From positions 25,010,065-25,074,064 of the forward strand of contig JAFMSR010000009.1 in NCBI GenBank assembly GCA_022818135.1: DNA of 64,000 bases. The letters run 5' to 3'. Under the pieces are notes generated by a model. That model did not search any database, was not told where the DNA came from, and saw nothing but the letters and a program-made list of their open reading frames with translations. Both the position numbers and the translations under genes were made by a program. This DNA comes from Saxidomus purpurata (lineage: Eukaryota; Mollusca; Bivalvia; Venerida; Veneridae). The stretch's first letter is position 1; every line of letters starts with the position of its first letter. This document shows positions 35,560 through 50,200 of this stretch, piece by piece.

Positions 35560-35625
35560 TGATAGTGGCAAGTGATTCTGTCTTTGCCACTAGTGTAGAT
35601 CATGATCAGCCTTCATATTTGTATA
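35560..35625 (+). repeat. isolated copy of the 'CATGATCA' dispersed repeat
   Basis: 'GGCAAGTGATTCTGTCTTTG' followed by 'AGTGTAGATCATGATCAGCC' matches the family filling 8.3-13.6 kb. Confidence 0.6.
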
Positions 35626-38600
35626 AACTAGAAATCTCTTAGTTCAATTGCTGACAGCATAGACTATCAAAAATACAACACAAAATACAAGATAATACCA
35701 CCATAGTGCTTCATAGAAGTAAACTTCATAATAATGGGCAATACAACTTTAATACTAATGGACAAAGACTTGTTTTAGATACAGAACATAACAACCCATA
35801 GAGTATACATTCCCCCCCCCATATCCTGGAAGAGTAGGTCTTGAATCATTCAATATATACAAAGCATATCACACTTGCATATCATATACATACATGTATA
35901 TACATGTATACAAATATATTATATACATGAACTAGAAATCTTAAACTACATAGTACATGTACTTTGATTAAAAATTAATAAATCTTTAACACATGATAGG
36001 TAATTACAAAAATAAATGTACATAAACAATATTAAGAGCATGAAAAAGGGCAGAACAGCATAACATTTCATTGCTTTTGTAACTGTAGCTAAGTGAAGAA
36101 AATGAACAAGGTAAAATGTTACTTGTATAATCAGCAAAATATTTCTAGTCAGCAAATGTAGGCCATACAATCTACTGGAAATAATACAAAAGAATACAAA
36201 ATATAAATTCAATGTAAACTTGTACATTGTGAGATAGACCAGATAGTGTAAAGACATACAATTTTTAAGCTGAAAAGTTACTAAAAATACCATATTTAGA
36301 GCTAAACACTGAGTAACATTTGAACATGTATCTATGGTAGTGTTCAAAAATACTAACACTTCGAATCATAGCATAGTATCATCAAAAAGCGCCAGGCAAG
36401 TACAAAGATATCCTACATGTAAAACATATGAATTCAAAAACTTATGTAAAAGTAACAATTTTATCATAACAAAACGTAGGCTTTTAATTCGATACAGAAC
36501 CAGAAAGGTTGTTTTCTACATACACAAATATACGTTTCCCTGCAACACTGCCGTTGACACTGGCAATCATGACCTTGAGCTGAACCAGCTGAAGAATGCA
36601 TGTCCAGTCAATTACAGATACATTTGTGCAAATTGGTTTAAAAATCCTTCATGTAATACAAGAGATGTAGAGGACAGACTGCAGGACAGACAGACAACAA
36701 CAGACACACACCTAAAGCAAAATGCAATATGTGGAACAGTTTATTCTGCAGGCCTCTGTGGGGCTAGTGCAGGTCTAGTAAAAACGCTTAAAATTATCAG
36801 ATTATGTCTTTTCAGAAAGTGGAAAGAGTATAGACCAAAGAGTAACAATGTTTAAATTTTATTCAGTCAGCAATAGTTTTGATACGAGTCTTTGTTGTAC
36901 AAAAAATCTTGGTATTAGACGCATTTACGAGGCTCGCAGTTGACAATGCGTCAAATTGCCAAATACATTTAAGAATCAACACTTTTTAATACTAAAATTA
37001 CAAAAGAATCGTTTAAACACCAAAATTCACATATCTTTAGTTTTCTTCTGCTTAAATTACTAGAGTACACTTTTTAACAGGCCCGCAAATAGGCCCGCAG
37101 AATAAACATGTCCGCAATTTGTCTCATCCAGGGGAGACCTGATAACACAACTTAAACATTATGGTTACGACTCTAGAAGAAACTCTATCATTCATTGGCT
37201 GGAGTGACAGTGTTGACCATGTACCCAAAGATCCTGATACCATTCAGATTCTGTATGACAAAATACCTGTGTTTCTTTTACTCTGCAAAGATCACATGCA
37301 GATTTTATCTCCTAAATAAAAAAACAACAATCAACGACTAAAAAGACCATATACAAATGTATGTTGTTACAGACACCAGGCAGTGTTGTCAGCTTCCTCG
37401 TATTTCCAGGTTACAGTAACAGGTTTGAGTTCTGCATTAACAAGTTTCAGTTCTCAATTAGTGCGTACAGTATGGCATTTTGTAACTACATTTTATTTAT
37501 AAGACATAAAATGGTGGCTCATTTGGCACTCAATGAATATGCTGACAATTTTATACTCTTTTATGTGAATCTGAGCTAGTTTGAACACAACAGAGTACAC
37601 ATCCATCTACCCACCCTGATAGACCTTTCCGCACACCTGTGCGCACCTGATGCAGTAAATCAATGCTAGCCGACCCAAAGGAGTTAAATCACTGCTCAAG
37701 TCTGGGATGATACCTTCTTTGAAGACATTATTGAACAATGTTTAAAAAGGCAAATATCAACCCCCTCAGTGGTCACTTGCATGATGGTACTACCTGCAAA
37801 TGCAAATTTTTTTACCCATTCTTGAATAAGAAAGCTGGAAAATTTCAAGGTCTGGGCGAGGCTTTAATTGATGTCAAAGCCCCTCAGGGGCCACGATGTA
37901 TATAACCTACCACACTTTTTTTCCATTTTTTTTTGTGGTGGAAAGGCCACGATGTGCACTAAATTCAGTCAACAGTTACCTCCCCTGATTGTCTGATAAC
38001 CCCTGAAGACAGTACCTGTCCTGTAACTTCAAAATCAATGTAATAAGTGGTTACAGTAATACCTGGATGTCAGTACCCAGCATGCAATACTTCAACCAAG
38101 CTGTAATTCTACAGTAGAATGAAATAATGATGTCAATAGACCTCTTGAAACAGTCGAGCTAAAAAGGCTCCAACATGTACATCCAAGATCATTTCACAAC
38201 TAACTGAACCCTGTATGTGTCTACATTACTACAAAATACATGTATATGTATCTAGTTATATGCTATGCTACATGTTAATAGGCTAAATTGCTACTGAAAG
38301 ACACTGAAACATCAAGATTTTTTACTGAGGCTATAATATATTTATAGTCTTAAAATAAGATATATTAAATAACTGAATTATATATAAACTACATTTACAC
38401 TTAAAATGCTGTATGACATTACCCCAGTACTTTTCATTTAGATTTTTTAATATACAACATCTATTAATATAGTAAAAACTGATTTTATAACAAAGATTTG
38501 TCTACAAAATAGGCCAACAAACTTAAGTAGATCATAAACAAACAAAAAGCAACCTTTTTGCAGAAAAATACAAATTTATCAAAAATATTCCAAAAACATC

Positions 38601-39374
38601 TCAAAAGTAGTGATTCATTTAAAAATGAGTCTTCTCAAATAAAAATTTCAAATCCATATAAAAATGTATAAATGATAAAAAAGCAAAACAAACATATGCT
38701 TTGATATCTTCAAAAAACAGTGTTTAACTTGAAAATTAACTGACATAATGAGGTACATGCCGTGTGTTTCAGCTGCTGCCAGCTCAGAACTTGCACCCAC
38801 AATATACCACAGATAGGTATGTGGGGGAGAGGCTGCAATAGCTTGTAGTTACTAACTTGCCCCTTAAATTATCTAGCGGTTTTAACGTTAATCTATCCAT
38901 GTACGAGGACCTTGTATCATCATATGCTTAATAAAAGAAACATTGACAATTCTGTTCTTTCTTACTATATATAATAGCATCCAATATTCTGTATAGCCAT
39001 GATAAATAAAATACCGGACTTCTTTTTTAGATATGTCCCCTATTTTTAAAGGTTCTTGTCCCTTGGTTGATAATCAAAAAATACATCTCTAATGACCTTG
39101 GGGAAAAACCCAATGCTTGACAATGTATCATTATAACTAGAAGGCACACTTTGAAATATTGAAAGGCCAATGCAACTGAAGTAAGAAATGAACTATGCCT
39201 ACTGATTGGCTAATGCAAGAAGTAGGAAATGAAACAACCATGCTGATTGGCCAATGCAACTCAGGTATGTAATATACCATACAGGTAAGAAACAAAAGTC
39301 CAAAAGTCAGTTGAATGGCTGAAATATAAGTACTGCTTCAGAAACATAGTTTTGCTGGTAGCTTTGGAAGTGTG

Positions 39375-39421
39375 TTACTGTGTTGACGAGTAAGAAGGTG
39401 GTGGGGCAGTTGGCGTCACTC
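39375..39421 (-). CDS. membrane protein exon 10 (terminal)
   Basis: Acceptor TTTTTTCAG|GAGTG. Encodes GVTPTAPPPSYSSTQ then TAA at 39375-39377. It holds the PPSY motif, expected to contact WW domains. Confidence 0.85.
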
Positions 39422-41168
39422 CTGAAAAAAGAATCGGTAAAGTATTTAACTCCATGTTTGTTTACTTGAGCTTTAAGAAACATTCTAACACGATCCACCA
39501 CTGTCCGATATAAATATAGAGAAAAAGAATCTGTACATTATTTTACGATGCGATACATCACGTTTTCCAAGGGTAATATAAACTGTAAATGACAAACGCA
39601 TCAAATCTACAGGTTACAATGAAACGTTGCTACATGTTGAACATATTTCAGGATATTTTTCAAAGACAATATCGTGTTAGAATCGAAATAATAAATATCT
39701 CTTATAGTTGAACAAAATACAGTCAATCGTTCAGATGACAAAAATTTCATATAATTACTATGCATTTGAACTCCTGACAGCGTTTAATCACTGATAAACT
39801 ATACGGATACATTTAGTATTTCTTAATAACAGTACAAAGATTTTAACCTTTACCCTGCTAATGGTATGCTATTTTGCCATAATGACAAGTACAGATCCAG
39901 AACAGTCTGAACATCCATGCAGTCTGTTTGCTATTCACTAAATTTTCATGCAGTACATTTACCCATGAGAACGGCTAAGTTCTCTTACTAGATACTAGAT
40001 AAACTTTCCAAATTTTCCAAATTCAAGAAGTTTTCAGTCAAAGGAAAATAACTCTAGGTAGACACTGTTACTGCAGTCACTGAAGTGGTTATCATTCTTG
40101 GCATATACATGTACATGTACAGTGCACTACAAACACATCACTGAATATCTTGAGCTAACCAGAAGATTGGATAAGATCTATGGCCGTGAAAGAATAATCA
40201 CCCAGGTTACTGATTGTCAGCATCTGATGGCAGCAACTCTACGGTAAGTATTACTTGAATGATTGCCCCGGTAATCAAATCATCTAGACATCTACTGTAA
40301 GATACCCACAAATTACTATTCCATTTGACTACATTCCTTGCAGAGTGGTAAATGGGAAATAACAGAATAGTTCAGTCGTGGGTATCTGATTATGATAAAA
40401 ACCATATCAAAGACATTGTGACCTAGACGAGAACTACTCATCAATGAGACCAGAAATCATGAAATTCATGTGAGGTGGTCTATTGGTTAACGCTCTGGAC
40501 TACCAATCCGGAAGTACTTGGTTCGAATTCCAGCCAGGGCACTGGAAACTTCAGAAACGCTTTTCAGTGTTTCCCACCTATCTAGAGATGAACTTATGAT
40601 GGTTACAAACCCAGAGGTAGTCTCACGTGTATCGGTGCTATACACCCGGCATGTAAAAGAACCAAGGGGTCAATTCGTAACAGAGCTAGGGTCTAGTACC
40701 CTAATTCCCTTGTACCTGTCTCTCTTCAATCTGCGCCTGTCAAGCGTCTTGGCAAGTTCACCCAGGGAGAAGGAGTTACAAAACTTTACTCAGTATAATC
40801 AAAGAAAAAAAAAAAATCACAATGATCAAGGGTTGTAACTCCAGTGTTACTGATCTGACTGTTATGGTTATATAACTTGTCCTAGACCTTGAGCCTGAGT
40901 TTAAGACATTAATTTTTACATAAACTGCTAGTCGCCTAGTTCACTCATTGTGACCTGGTTTCTGGGCCATCATACCAACACTGAAGAGTTTAAAGAGCCA
41001 CTAAAAAAGGTTGATGAAACTGCATGCTCACGCCAAGTCTGTTTAATAGTATACTGATGGCTGAAGTCAGATAAAACTAACACAGCACATTTACTTGTAC
41101 AATGTAATGCAGTAGTATGTGGAACAAATTGCGAAGGAGCTCATTATAAATACTACGGTACCTTTATA

Positions 41169-41210
<42 letters not shown>

Positions 41211-44200
41211 AGATATCAGCATACTGAGTATATAACTCTACCTGTAGGTGGGGGATACCCTCCTGGGTATGAACCTTGAGGTGCCTCAGGAGGGTAAGGC
41301 TGTGGTCCTGAAACATCGCCAGCTGGAAGAGGATATTTGCCATCTGAAATATAAACAATTCGGACTTGACATTTTCCTCACATCCTGGACATTTCTATTT
41401 TCAATTGTTTAAACTTATTTACTTGATTTATTTTACTGGCATTAAGGTTTAAGGCCCCCCAATATAGGCCTTTATTTGATTTAGTTAGTTTAAACTAATA
41501 CATGATTGTATGTTTTACATAGATTGTAGACCAAGTTTTGCAGCTTATATTAACTGCTCAATGACTAGTTCCTGGAGTTCTGACCCGTATCCGTTCGCAC
41601 TGTCCATGGGGGGCAAGAAAGGTTTTAATTAAGTGTACTTTACGAGATATCAGCATACTAAGGGCACTATAACTCTACCTTTTTTTTTTTTTCAGTAAGG
41701 TGAGGGAAGGGGGGGATACCCTCCTGGGTACGAGCCTTGAGGTGCCTCAGGAGGGTAAGATTGTGGTCCCGAAACATCGCCAGCTGGAAGAGGATATTTG
41801 CCATCTGAAATATAAACAATTCGGACTTGACATTTTCCTCACATCCTGGACATTTCTATTTTCAATTGTTTACTTGATTTATTTTACTGGCATTAAGGTT
41901 TAAGGCCCCCCAATATAGGCCTTTATTTGATTTAGTTAGTTTAAACTAATACATGTACATGATTGTATGTTTTACATAGATTGTAGACCAAGTTTTGCAG
42001 CTTATATTAACTGCTCAATGACTAGTTCCTGGAGTTCTGACCCGTACTCGCATGGGGGAAATGTACTTTGGAGGTTGCTGTTAAATTTTGCTGCGTGGAT
42101 TCAAACCCACGACTTGCAGGTAGTACTCCGATGTACTACCCCTACACCATTGCACCTCCCTAAATATATATAACACATGTATAATCTACTTTCTGTAACT
42201 ATATCTATTCTACAAAATTGTTTTGGTGAACACTTTGTACCTGTGAATCCAATAGGGGATGGTGCTGCTGCGTAAGGTGGTTGTGCTGCATAACCTGGTG
42301 CTGGTGGGACCCCTGCTTCTTGGTAGGGAGCCATGCCTGCAGGTGGATAAGGTTCTGGTCCCCCAGGTGGAGGATAAGGGGTCACATCAGGTGGGGGATA
42401 AGGGGTCACACCAGGAACTCCTGAAATAGTGTCTTATAGTTAAAGCAGGTCATGAAATAGAAACTGATATTTAAAGACTAGATATAGATTTTATTCTGTA
42501 TAAAATATACATTTACATGACACAATAAAAATTTTAATATATTTACATCAAACATATTTAAAGCTATCCAATCATATCATACTTAATATATGAATAATAA
42601 TTTAATGATTAAATACAATGTACTAATAATAAATAAAAGATAAATACATTGAGTACCTTGTCAAATTACATAATATATAAAGGACAGCACGAAAAAAGGT
42701 ATTGAGAAAAACCTTATTCCATTGTGATCCTATTTCCATATCATTAATTAATTAAAATTCCATTATACGGCCAACAATTTTTTATATATTAACATATGTT
42801 ATTAAATGAGTGATTTGATATTGGCCCTGTTATTTGTCCGAGGGTATTCGTATTGGCCCGAGCCCATACATCTGTCTTGTCGCCTACCACAGGACTGTAC
42901 ATCTGTCTTGTTGCCTACCACAGGACAGTACATCTGTCTTGTTGCCCAACACAGGACTGTAAATCTGTCTTGTCGCCTACCACAGGAGTGTACCTCTGAC
43001 TTGAGGCCTAGCACAGGATAGTACATCTGTCTAAAGGTAGTTACATGTTAAAAATATTTTTATTTTACAATAATACAAACCAGGATTTGTGGAGTATGGA
43101 AGCCCTGGGGCATTGGAGTCATATGCTTGTGGGGGCATCATTCCTGGCTGTGTGTTGTATGTCTGCATCGGGATTTGAGGACCTCCTGCATTGGCTATTC
43201 AAAAAATAAACATTCAAAAGGTAATTGTTTGTGAATTTTAAAATAATAAATTAAATTTCAAGGTTTTTCAGAAAAACTGTTGGAAGTATGACAGTCCCTG
43301 TTGTTGATTTCATATAATTTACTGCAGTTTTGCCGTCAACCCTCGTAATGTAAAGAGCAGTTAAGTGGAGAATATTCTCAAGAAATTGATTTCCACATAC
43401 AGTAGCAGTAACTTATATGAAATGTGAATATTAAAATTAATACGATGTTAAAAACAATTAATTCATGCTGTCTTTTTTGCAGGAAAGATCTTAACTTTAA
43501 CTAGACCTATCACTAAATGTGATTTATACCCCCGAAAGACGGCTTTATAAACTGAGGAAGTTCGTAGTAACAGAATACCTTGCAAAAAAATAAAATAAAG
43601 ATATTGTTCTTGGCAATAACTCTGTAATGACTCAACATAGAGTTATGGTTCTTGTACACTGCACTTCCTCCCATTGTGCTGGACCATTGTATGAAGTTGT
43701 ATTGCATTCCAACCAGTAATTTTCAAGTAATGCTACAGACAAGGAAGGTAAAATGGGCAATAACTCTGTAATGAGTCAAAATTGAGTTATGGTTCCTGTG
43801 CACTGCACTTCCTCTCAATGTACTTGACCATTGTATGAAGTTAAATTGAATTCCAACCAGTAGTTTTCTAGTAATGCTCCGGTCAAGGAAAAGTCACAAA
43901 GGGCAATAACTCTGTAATGAGTCAAGAAAGAGTTATGGTTCCTCTGCACTGCACTTCCTCTCAATGTACTTGACCATTGTATGAAGTTGTATTGAATTCC
44001 AACCAGTAGTTTTCAAGTTATGCTCCGGACAAGGAAAATGCAACAGACCGTCTGACCGACCGACCGCCGGACCGACCAACCACCGGGTGACACTTATTAT
44101 GATTGTGATATGCATTGGATAATGAATAACAATAGCGAAAACCAAGTTCAACCTTTTACTATCATCATGTACTCAAAAAACTAACAACAACGGACGTGAC

Positions 44201-47200
44201 GTCATGACGGCGGACCGCTCATAGACGTCACGTTACAAATGGCGCTTACGTTAACGTTACTATTTCCCAACATTCTGGGGGCCGCGAAATGCAATAAAAG
44301 TCCAATGAAAGAAGTTCTGCTAATGAAAGTTAAATGCTACAATGAAAGTTATAATTATGCATCATATAAACTCATATCGCTATTCATGAAAATTACTTAC
44401 TAGAAAGTCTTCCTTCGTTTCGGGGGTATAATAAGATTTAGCTAGTATCAAAATGTAAATATTTTCAGTACTTTTTTACTTGTAGGGTTTCATGCACACA
44501 CATAGACACTTACACATATAGCCTGGACCGGTGAGGGGTTGCTGTTCTGGTATGTGACTCCCATTAATACCTGTAAAACACATAGCACTAAACACATAGC
44601 ACTAACTCGTAGCTTTATCTAATACATGGCTTAAGCATTGCTAAACGAAAACTTTCACCGTACTGTTTACAAGAAATAATAATTTGGACCATGATTTATT
44701 GTGATATAATTCATGAGGCAGCATTCAAATATGTTAGGATATGTCACAAGTGGTGTAACCCTAAGTGATATGTATCCATGCACCTGAATAATGTACCATG
44801 AATTATCTACCGATTAATCACAATTCAAATATTTATGAATTTAATTCTAATATATTAAAAATATCCAACACAATCAGACCCTTTTCCCTGCAAGTCTGTA
44901 ATAATGGTACATATCATTAAATAAAATACATACACTCTTGCCATCAATTATTGAGTATTTCATCATGGTCTCATTTCTTCATTGACTATAGTAAGAGTTT
45001 CTTCCAGGAGCACTTGGTTATGATAAAAATATCCGTCATCGAGGGTAACTGTTTTGGTGGGAACGAGGCTCTGCAGAGTTCCTGCAAAACAGTTTCCCGA
45101 GGTGATGGGTATTTCCATCTCAACCAAATGCCTCATGATAGAAATTTTTCCTTGCATACAATCTTGCATTTTAAAGTATATTTTTAACTGCAAACTTATC
45201 AAAATGTATCAAGAAGTGACGTCACATTGTTTATAACGTTACGTAACATGTAATTCACAAGTCTTAGAGTCTTCTGAAACAGGAGGGGTGCCATAACAAT
45301 TTTTTACGGCAAGAGTAAAATCACCAAAAATCCTGATCCAATATGCAAGCATTAAATAAATGGCAGTCCTGGTAGAAAAAACATGCAATCTATTCGTGCC
45401 TTAAACATGCAATTTCTACATAGTTTCCCGCCCGCCATGGGTAATATTATAATACGTCCCTTCCGGCATATAAAAATGCATTTGTCAGTTTATACAGGTG
45501 TCTCCTAACTTTTTAAGACATATAAGCAGTTTTGAAGACACTCAATTTTTCAGGAACATCTGCGGACGAAAAGCTTTATGGCATAAGCATACCAGAAATT
45601 GAATTTTTGTAGTTTGAACAAATTATGCACACAGAAGTATAATGACACGGCATTCCAACCTGTTGATTTAGTATCACTAATGATAATTCCTCCTTTTGCT
45701 TGCTGTTGTTGTCGCCGCCTTCTCACGCAGACACAATACACTATGACGCCAATAATGATACACGCTACAATCACACCAATAACAATTCCTGCGATACGTC
45801 CCTCGGCAGACCTACATATAATACCATGATAACAAAAAAATTTAACATGACACAAGTATTTGTTCCTAAATTTTAGAGCATTTTATTTATATAATTTATA
45901 ATTAACCGTACAAAAACCAAATGCATACATATGCCTATATGGAATTAATGGCTTCACCCTTAAGGGACTTATTATAACTGTATGAAACACAAAATATGTA
46001 CCAAAGAATACATGCATAATGCACAAACCTCTCACCCACAATAGTGACTTAACTGTACACATGTTTGGCAGCATCTTCTTGTCGCCAAATAGTAACTTAA
46101 TCCTACACATGTATTCCATAAACATCAGTTACTATCCATTAATGTTCACGGGGGCAGAAATTTTTGTTGATTTTGTGGGTTGGATGATCCACAAATTTAA
46201 GATCCTGATGAACTGTTTGTCCGACATGAACTTTATCAAATTATGATTTAAACAGGCAGAGCTTTGCATACTACGGAACTCTTTAAAGGGAGGTAATTTT
46301 AAAAACATGTTACACTTCATTTTACCGGGTAATCAGTTAATAAATTTATAATATTCCATTACATTGTATTTACTTTCTTGTTTTTGTATTAAAATTATCA
46401 GATTACTAATACATTTGTATAGAAAACTTTAAAGTCAATTGTCAACGGTTGCTTTGCATGAAATATGTGAATGTTACATCTTTATGTAAATGCTACTCTG
46501 CACTCGATCTATCGTGCAGTCTTATAATAAACACGCCAGTTGTTTGCTGATGTGATTAAAGTCCCAGGATCACTTTGAATTTACTGATACAGAAACATAA
46601 AATCATTGACAGTTTAATAATAGAACCATGTTCTTTTTACTCTAAAAGAATGTTGACATATGCCTTTCTTTCGTATTAAAGTTCTTCTTCAAGTAAAAGA
46701 GTTGTCAGATTAAGCCTTTCTTAATTTTTGCAATATCATTGAAAAAAATATACTGTGCTAGGTATCCCATACCTGGTACACCAATACCCAATTATGGTAA
46801 ACTGGTGAAAAGTCACCTACTTGTCTGTATAGGTGCAGCACTTCTGTTCATCACTGCTTCCACAGCAGTATGCATAGTCATCTTTTTGATATTCTTCCGG
46901 ACAGATGAAATATCCGTATGTACCATTGCGCAGATTTTTCTCATTGTAGCATATTCTTGGTTCTAAACACAAACAACACACAGTCATGAATGTCATGAAA
47001 GGGTAAAAAAAACTTCCTGATAAGGCTAAAAAAATAGATATCAATGTTTATGGCAATGGTCCCAAAAATTCTAGGTAGTGTAGGGGCAGATTAAAAAAAC
47101 TTTTTTTATTCAAAAAAAAATTTCAATTATTTTTTTTAAAACTCTAGGGTCCCCTGGTTTCGCAAGGGTCAAGCTGCCCGAACACAGACTTTTGCCTCGG

Positions 47201-50200
47201 CCCTAATCTTGGTGTTCCCAAGTCAGTTACCATTTGCTAGGGTAGATCATGACCAACCTTTGCAAAACAAACAGTACAGATCATGATTGCAAGGTGGTCA
47301 CTATCCAGTACAGTTTAGAAACCTAGTCAGGGTGCAGGGCTTTTGAAAAACACATGTACGTCTTGAAAGGTACTTACTCAGGAAAGACTAATAGCTTACA
47401 TCTTAAGTTAGACCAGAGCAGCTTACATATTAAGTTAGACCAGAGCAGCTTAAATCTTAAGTTAAACCAGAGCAGCTTACATATTACGTTAGACCAGAGC
47501 AGCTTAAATCTTAAGTTAGACCAGAGCAGCTTAAATCTTAAGTTAGACCAGGGCAGCTTACATCTTAAGTAAAACCAGGGCAGCTTACATCTTAAGTTAA
47601 ACCAGGGCAGCTTACATCTTAAGTAAAACCAGGGCAGCTTAAATCTTAAGTTAGACCAGGGCAGCTTACATCTTAAGTAAAACCAGGGCAGCTTAAATCT
47701 TAAGTTAGACCAGGGCAGCTTACATCTTAAGTAAAACCAGGGCAGCTTACATCTCAAGTTAGACCAGAGCAGCTTACATCTTAAGTAAAACCAGGGCAGC
47801 TTACATCTCAAGTTAGACCAAAGCAGCTCATTTACCTCAGTCAACATGAAGGAAGTGCAAGAACTACTGAAGCATCTGCAGTCTAAGTTTAATAACAGTA
47901 ATGGAAGTGCAACATATTAAGGATACAGCTGTCTGAAAATCTCTGCTCAATTCACCAGAGGCTACTCCCTAAAACCCCTAGGCTTCTGCTTTTAAGAGTT
48001 GTTCAACATCCTACATGTAACTCCACACAATAAGCAAAATCAGTTGGGACCAATGAACTGCACGCTTCCCACAATATAAATCAAGTTAATTCTTCAAACT
48101 TGTCATTTCATAAACCAAAGACTGTTGTAACATGCCTACATTATGATAGCTACAATACAAACTTGAACTTTTATTGCCCAAAACTTACCTCTATTAGGAT
48201 GACCATAGTACATTCTTCGTCTTTTGTAGCTCATTAACCCAAACACTACCCCAACTGCTGCCGCTGTCTTCCATGAGCCAGTCCTGTATGTGGGTCCAGT
48301 ATAGGAACGTACCCTTGATGTTGACCTGCTAGAACTGTAAATATAACAAAACACAAATCTGCTAGTCTGTTAACATCAAAAAAACTAAAAAAATCTGCTA
48401 GAACTGTTAACATCAAATATAATAGTAACTAGAACTATCACTGAAGGTGATGAATACCCCCCGAACATCCCACTGACACAGTATTTAAAATTTATGTAAT
48501 ATTTGATGCTTTAATTATTGGACCTGCACATCTTAAGGCTTCTGTGAAGTATAATTAAATTTTGACCAGCGGGTTTGGAGATTAAAAGCACACAAGATTT
48601 TACTATCTCAAGCCCCTGTGACCTTTGATCTAGTGACCCGAAACATGGACCATGCACAACTAGGCATGGTGATTATCAATTCTATGAAGTATCATAAAAT
48701 TCTGACCAGGGGTTTTGCAGATTTAGCGTCCACAAAATTTTAGTATTCCGAGCCCCTGTGACCTTGACCTTTGACCTAGAGACCCGAAACAGCGACCACG
48801 CACAACTAGGCTTATCACTTTTGTGAAGTATCATTAAATTCTGACCAGGGGTTTTGGAGATTAAGCGTCCACAAGATTTTACTATCCCGAGCCCCTGTGA
48901 CCTTGACCTTTGACCTAGAGACCCGCAACCTGGACCATGCACAACTACGGTACGCATTGCACTGATCACTTGTGTGAAGTATCATGAAATTCTGACCAGG
49001 GGTTTTGAAGATTTAGCGTCCACAAGATTTTACCATCTCAAGCCCCTGTGAACTTGACCTTTGACCTAGAGACCCGAAACCTGGACCATGCACAACTAGG
49101 CATTGTACTTATCACTTGTGTGAAGTATCATCAAATTCTGACCAGGCGTTTTGGAGATTTAGCATCCACAAGATTTTACCATCCTGAGCCCCTGTGACCT
49201 TGACCTTTGACCTAGAGACCCAAAACATGGACCTTGCACAACTAGACATTGTACTTATCACTTGTGTGAAGTATCATTAAATTCTGACCAGAGGTATTGG
49301 AGATCTAGTGTCCACAAGATTCCGTCTACAGACAGACAGACAAGCTGAATCCAGTATACCCCCCAACACTTTGTGTTCGGGGGGTATACAAAAAATCTGC
49401 TAGAACTGTTAATGTCAAATATAATAGTTAAACAAATCTGCTTGAACTGTTAACATCAAATATGACAGAAAAACAAATCTACTAGAACTGTAGACATCAA
49501 ACAAAATTAATCTGTAACACATTAAAATAAATATGGTAAAACAGTTTAAACAGTTAAACATCAAATAAAGTAACTCTGCTACAACTGAAAATATCAAAAT
49601 AAAATCTGCTAGAATTGAAAACATCAAATAAATCTGTTAGAACTGTAGACATCAAACAAAATTAATCTAGAATTGAAAACATCAAATAAACCTATTTGAA
49701 TTGAAAACATCAACATAAATCTGCTAGAATTGAAACATTAACATAAATCATCAAATAAACCTATTAGAACTGAAAACATCAACATATATTTGCTAGAATT
49801 GAAAACATCAAATAAATCTGCCAGAATTGAAAACATCAAATAAACCTGTTAGAACTGATAGAATGTAAACATCAAATAAATTGCTTGACCTGAAAATATC
49901 AAAAAATTTAAATCTGCTAGATATTCGAACTGAAGACATCAAATAACTTAAATCTGCTAGAACTGAAGACATCAAATAACTTAAATCTGCCAAAACTGAA
50001 GACATCAAATAACTTAAATCTGCTAGAACTGAAGACATCAAATAACTTAAATCTGCTAGAACTGAAGACATCAAATAACTTAAATCGGCTAGAACTGAAG
50101 ACACCAAGTAAATTAAATCTGCTAGAACTAAAGACATCAAATAACTTAAATCTGCTAGAACTGAAGACATCAAATAACTTAAATCTACTAGAACTGAAGA

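Larger units (their letters stand above)
32399..39374. other. region downstream of the membrane-protein gene; possible long 3' UTR
   Basis: No exon was recognised on either strand. It contains a 41 bp triplicate, a 29 bp duplicate, a MITE and isolated repeats. On the minus strand, AATAAA-type signals occur near 37492, 36859, 34159 and 32731; the last ('GCAATAAACATTTTAAAGAC' on minus) looks most like a true cleavage site. A 173 aa plus-strand frame at 36334-36855 overlaps a decayed repeat and is not accepted. Confidence 0.35.
41170..42055. repeat. 461 bp tandem duplication containing exon 9
   Basis: Matching points are 461 bp apart, for example CCATCTGAAA at 41340 and at 41801. Each copy contains an exon-9 version, its acceptor, and ~200 bp of intron including the 3' part of a SINE. 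Copies differ by scattered substitutions and small indels, so the duplication is not an obvious assembly artefact. Confidence 0.85.

Noticed and set aside
36334..36855. 173-codon plus-strand open frame
   Set aside because: It overlaps a decayed repeat (phrases like 'CATGACCTTGAGCTGAACCA' and (ACAG)n), shows no domain and lies antisense in the possible 3' UTR of the membrane-protein gene.
45599..45829. Plus-strand frame with Cys-rich stretch (FACCCCRRLL)
   Set aside because: It is the antisense shadow of the transmembrane exon 5 on the minus strand.
47374..47847. 157-codon minus-strand frame of CKLPWFYLR-type repeats
   Set aside because: Product of the 27 bp minisatellite in intron 3. The plus strand is also open, and neighbouring exons join each other in phase without it.
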